From positions 1,412,501 through 1,476,500 of the forward strand of contig NZ_CAKLBX010000001.1 in assembly GCF_920987055.1 (NCBI RefSeq): a DNA stretch of 64,000 nt, written 5' to 3'. The DNA is from Novosphingobium sp. CECT 9465 (lineage in GTDB: Bacteria; Pseudomonadota; Alphaproteobacteria; Sphingomonadales; Sphingomonadaceae). Numbering within the stretch: the first letter of the stretch is position 1; every line of letters starts with the position of its first letter. Of this stretch, positions 61,932 through 64,000 are shown one piece after another. The notes beneath the pieces were generated by a model that saw only the letters and a program-made list of their open reading frames with translations, searched no databases and was not told where the DNA came from. The translations under genes were made by a program, and so were the position numbers.

Positions 61932-61997
61932 TCGGCCTATTGGAAACCGCAAGGCTCGGCCCATCGGAAACCGCCGCTTCGGCCTATTGGAAACCGC
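61932..61997 (+). repeat. Three iteron-like direct repeats after repA (candidate oriV)
   Basis: TCGGCCTATTGGAAACCGC occurs at 61932-61950, with two changes at 61956-61974, and again at 61979-61997, with a period of 23-24 nt. They begin 4 nt after the repA stop. Spacing near two helical turns suits RepA binding. The AT-richer DNA after them (61998-62060) could be the melting region. No parA gene follows, unlike many related loci. Confidence 0.75.
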
Positions 61998-62190
61998 CGT
62001 CGCTGCTAAGCGTAAGAAGTTTAAACAGAAATTTGCGCTCTACTAACCGTGCTAACAAAAGAGTCCTTCGGACTCTTGCTAACGGGGTCTTCCAGCCTGC
62101 CCGGCACAGCCGGCCAAGGCTACTTTTGCGGTGCATGGCTCAGACATTGGCTGCGCGGTCTGGCGCTCCAATTTGCTGCGGAGCGCATCC

Positions 62191-62703
62191 ATGAACCACG
62201 GGGACCACAACGCATCCGGCACTCAGCGGCTGCGCCCGGACCGGGCACTGACCGAGGTCGAACTGGTCTGGATTGAAAAGCGGATCGAACATTGGGTCCG
62301 CTTCGGCCGCATCGCCAGCGAACGCATCCTCAGTCGGCGCAGCCGTGTCGTGGGGTTTCGTGAGGGGGCGTGCATTGGCTTCGTGCAATGGTCGGCGAGT
62401 GACTATGGCACGGTCCGCTCACGCATCGACATCCTGCGCTGCGTCGGTCGCGCGGAGGCCTACACCACGGTGCCCTTTGTGCGACCGGGCGGTGAATTGC
62501 TTCTCTCGATCAAGGGCTGGCCGCGGGTACAGCGCGTGCTTCAGGCGATCGATGCGGTGGAGGCCGCAGGCGTGGATGCGTGCGATGTCGCACCCGACCA
62601 TTGGCGCCACGTCCACAACCGGTTGACCGCGGGCGACGCGCCGCGTGCCTACACGCCCGAACGCCACGAGGCATGGCTCAAGCGCAAGGCGGCCGGGCTA
62701 TGA
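62191..62703 (+). CDS. DUF2840 protein
   Basis: 170 residues. LTEVELVWIEKRIEHWVRFGRI, RVVGFREGACIGFVQW and TTVPFVRPGGELLLSIKGWPRVQRVL are the DUF2840 landmarks. It is always found beside traF in this ICE type; function unknown. Its stop overlaps traF by 4 nt (ATGA). Confidence 0.88.
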   Translation: MNHGDHNASGTQRLRPDRALTEVELVWIEKRIEHWVRFGRIASERILSRRSRVVGFREGACIGFVQWSASDYGTVRSRIDILRCVGRAEAYTTVPFVRPGGELLLSIKGWPRVQRVLQAIDAVEAAGVDACDVAPDHWRHVHNRLTAGDAPRAYTPERHEAWLKRKAAGL

Positions 62704-63284
62704 CACCGCGTTCGCGACGTCGAACGGCATGGATCGGCGGCCTTGCCTGCCTCTCGCTTGTCACGGGTCTGGCGTTGCCGCGGCCACGTCCATTGATCGT
62801 GTGGAACGCCGGCGCAAGCGCACCTGTCGGAGCTTATCGGGTGCTGTACGATGGTCCAGTCACGGTTGGCGACTATGTCGCCATCGTACCGCCCGCACCG
62901 CTGGCTGCATTCATGGCTGAGCGCCACTATCTGCCGCTCGGGCTCCCACTGATCAAGCGCGTGGCGGCGCAGAGTGGTGCGGTGATCTGCCGACATGAGG
63001 CTGCCGTGTCGATCAATGGCAAGCCCGTCGCCCAGGCCGCCGAGCGCGATCATTTGGGGCGGGCATTGCCCGTCTGGTCTGGGTGCCGCGCGCTGCGCCC
63101 TGGCGAGCTGTTCGTCATCAATGGGCCGCAGGACAGCTTCGACAGCCGCTATTTTGGGCCGCTTGGCGCCACGCAGCTGCTGGGCAAGGCCGTGCCACTC
63201 GTGACCCGCGATGCACCGACGGCGCCGCTTGCATGGCGCCGGTTTTCCACCCGCAGGTCTGCCCAACCGCTACCAGAAGGATGA
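62700..63284 (+). CDS. traF: TraF conjugation-specific S26 signal peptidase
   Basis: 194 residues. N-terminal membrane anchor (WIGGLACLSLVTGLAL), catalytic Ser in NAGASAPVGAYRV, Lys in GLPLIKRVAAQSG, and the family end SFDSRYFGPLGATQLLGKA. Processes and cyclises the pilin in type IV-like conjugation. Coupled to DUF2840. Confidence 0.92.
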   Translation: MTPRSRRRTAWIGGLACLSLVTGLALPRPRPLIVWNAGASAPVGAYRVLYDGPVTVGDYVAIVPPAPLAAFMAERHYLPLGLPLIKRVAAQSGAVICRHEAAVSINGKPVAQAAERDHLGRALPVWSGCRALRPGELFVINGPQDSFDSRYFGPLGATQLLGKAVPLVTRDAPTAPLAWRRFSTRRSAQPLPEG

Positions 63285-63289
63285 TTCTC

Positions 63290-63646
63290 ATGCAGATTGG
63301 ATGCTTTGTCAGGACAAAAACCGGCTTTGTTGGGCGGATCCGAACGATCAGCCTCGATGTGCAGGTGCGACTTGTTCCTACCGGTGCTGAGCCCGGAGGC
63401 ACCGCTCCGGACTGGCAGGTCTATGGCGTCGAACCCGCTGATGCTGACACCGCGCTCTGGAGCGTTGGCGCCGCCTGGACACACGCACGCAAGGACGGGG
63501 GATCCTACCTTGCCGTGGCGATCGACTGCCCGACCTTTGCGCGACCATTGCGCGCCCATCTCGTGCCGTCAGCAGACAAAGCAGATCAGCACCTGCTCTA
63601 CCGGGCACCCTCGCGCGCGCGCCGGACAGAGGGGCCGGAGCGTTGA
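63290..63646 (+). CDS. DUF736 protein (copy 3)
   Basis: 118 residues: MQIGCFVRTKTGFVGRIRTI and GGSYLAVAIDCPTFARPLRAHL are the DUF736 pattern, with a longer middle loop. ATG 63290, or 63281 three codons earlier. It is overlapped at its end by the next gene (TTGA). Confidence 0.88.
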   Translation: MQIGCFVRTKTGFVGRIRTISLDVQVRLVPTGAEPGGTAPDWQVYGVEPADADTALWSVGAAWTHARKDGGSYLAVAIDCPTFARPLRAHLVPSADKADQHLLYRAPSRARRTEGPER

Positions 63647-64000
63647 GCGGCGAACATGCAAGGCAGCAGGCAATCGCGCATCATGCTGTTGCCTGTCGTT
63701 CCCTCATCGTGCTTGTGGCCGTCCTGGGCGCGATCGGTGGTCCACCGTTGGGCATGTCGTTGGCGCTCGCACGCCCCGCAGCTGGTCTTTCAGCGGACAG
63801 TAATTTTGCGCCGCATGTGGAAACGGCAGCTCGCCGCTTCGGTATTCCCGAAGCGTGGATCTGGGGCGTGATGCGAACCGAGAGTGCCGGCAATTCGCGC
63901 GCTGTCTCGGTAAAGGGGGCAATGGGGCTCATGCAGCTCATGCCTGCCACCTGGAGCGGGCTGACGGCACGATATGGCCTTGGCAGCGATCCATTCGACA
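63643..64000 (+). CDS. Lytic transglycosylase (VirB1/TraH type), cut by window end
   Basis: 119 residues visible. TTG start overlaps the DUF736 stop. A membrane or signal segment (SLIVLVAVLGAIGGPPLGMSLALA) is followed by an SLT domain: FGIPEAWIWGVMRTESAGNSRAVS with catalytic Glu and GAMGLMQLMPATW. It opens holes in peptidoglycan for the conjugation machine. The frame continues past base 64000. Confidence 0.85.
   Translation, partial: MSGEHARQQAIAHHAVACRSLIVLVAVLGAIGGPPLGMSLALARPAAGLSADSNFAPHVETAARRFGIPEAWIWGVMRTESAGNSRAVSVKGAMGLMQLMPATWSGLTARYGLGSDPFD

Noticed and set aside
1..64000. CRISPR array
   Set aside because: No set of regularly spaced short direct repeats with unique spacers was seen; the only tandem repeats are the iteron-like triplet and the two-copy operator.

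Overview
The window is high-GC alphaproteobacterial DNA, most likely from the Sphingomonadaceae (Novosphingobium/Sphingobium type). That placement rests on GC-rich codon use, the style of the cellulose genes and an integrative-element backbone common in that family. It has a short chromosomal left edge (1-4661: end of bcsC, bcsD-like, bcsZ). After this comes one large integrated element that starts at a 45-nt 3' fragment of tRNA-Lys(CUU) at 4892-4936 and runs past the right end.

Layout. 4.9-6.4 kb: attachment site, palindromic operator and P4-type tyrosine integrase. 6.6-15.4 kb: accessory block with two ImmA/IrrE-type metalloprotease units, a short MqsA-N-like protein, a YcaQ-type DNA glycosylase, a second large tyrosine recombinase and a Fic protein. 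15.5-23.5 kb: arsenic island (flavin monooxygenase, thioredoxin, permease and arsR leftward; a second arsR, two unrelated arsenate reductases, Acr3, YnfA and ArsH rightward), followed by a SulP transporter with a structured leader. 23.7-41.2 kb: defence island with a MerR-like regulator, a second MqsA-N-like protein, a HEPN-like protein, GNAT, AbiE toxin-antitoxin, a compact four-gene operon (AbiJ-like, Cys/His/Asp hydrolase-like, DUF3800, HEPN-like), a Qat system whose qatC is cut by an insertion sequence, a beheaded RES-domain gene, and a PLD-nuclease/GNAT pair. The IS3-family element (34501-38263) carries a complete group II intron inside its transposase gene; splicing would restore the transposase frame.

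41.3-64 kb is the element backbone: ArdC antirestriction, ParB-like protein, DUF7007-like protein, OmpR-like wHTH regulator, strawberry-notch helicase/methylase, Toprim primase-like protein, DUF2493, three DUF736 proteins, HU, then a transfer-control cassette and the start of the conjugation genes (RepA, DUF2840, TraF, lytic transglycosylase). The control cassette is XRE regulator, small DUF2285 protein, a DUF6499/DUF2285 pair in two frames, and an excisionase-like HTH. It matches qseC-qseM-fseA-rdfS of the Mesorhizobium symbiosis island ICEMlSymR7A in order and domains. It even has the UUU-C slip site, so FseA is probably made by +1 programmed ribosomal frameshifting.

The most novel candidates are: (a) a conserved leader RNA fold present three times, upstream of ardC, a small membrane gene and the parB-like gene, with compensatory stem changes; (b) the four-gene 28119-31416 operon as a possible undescribed defence system; (c) the nested IS/intron/deletion that destroyed Qat and a RES toxin. 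All functions come from reading motifs and from family knowledge; no database search was run.
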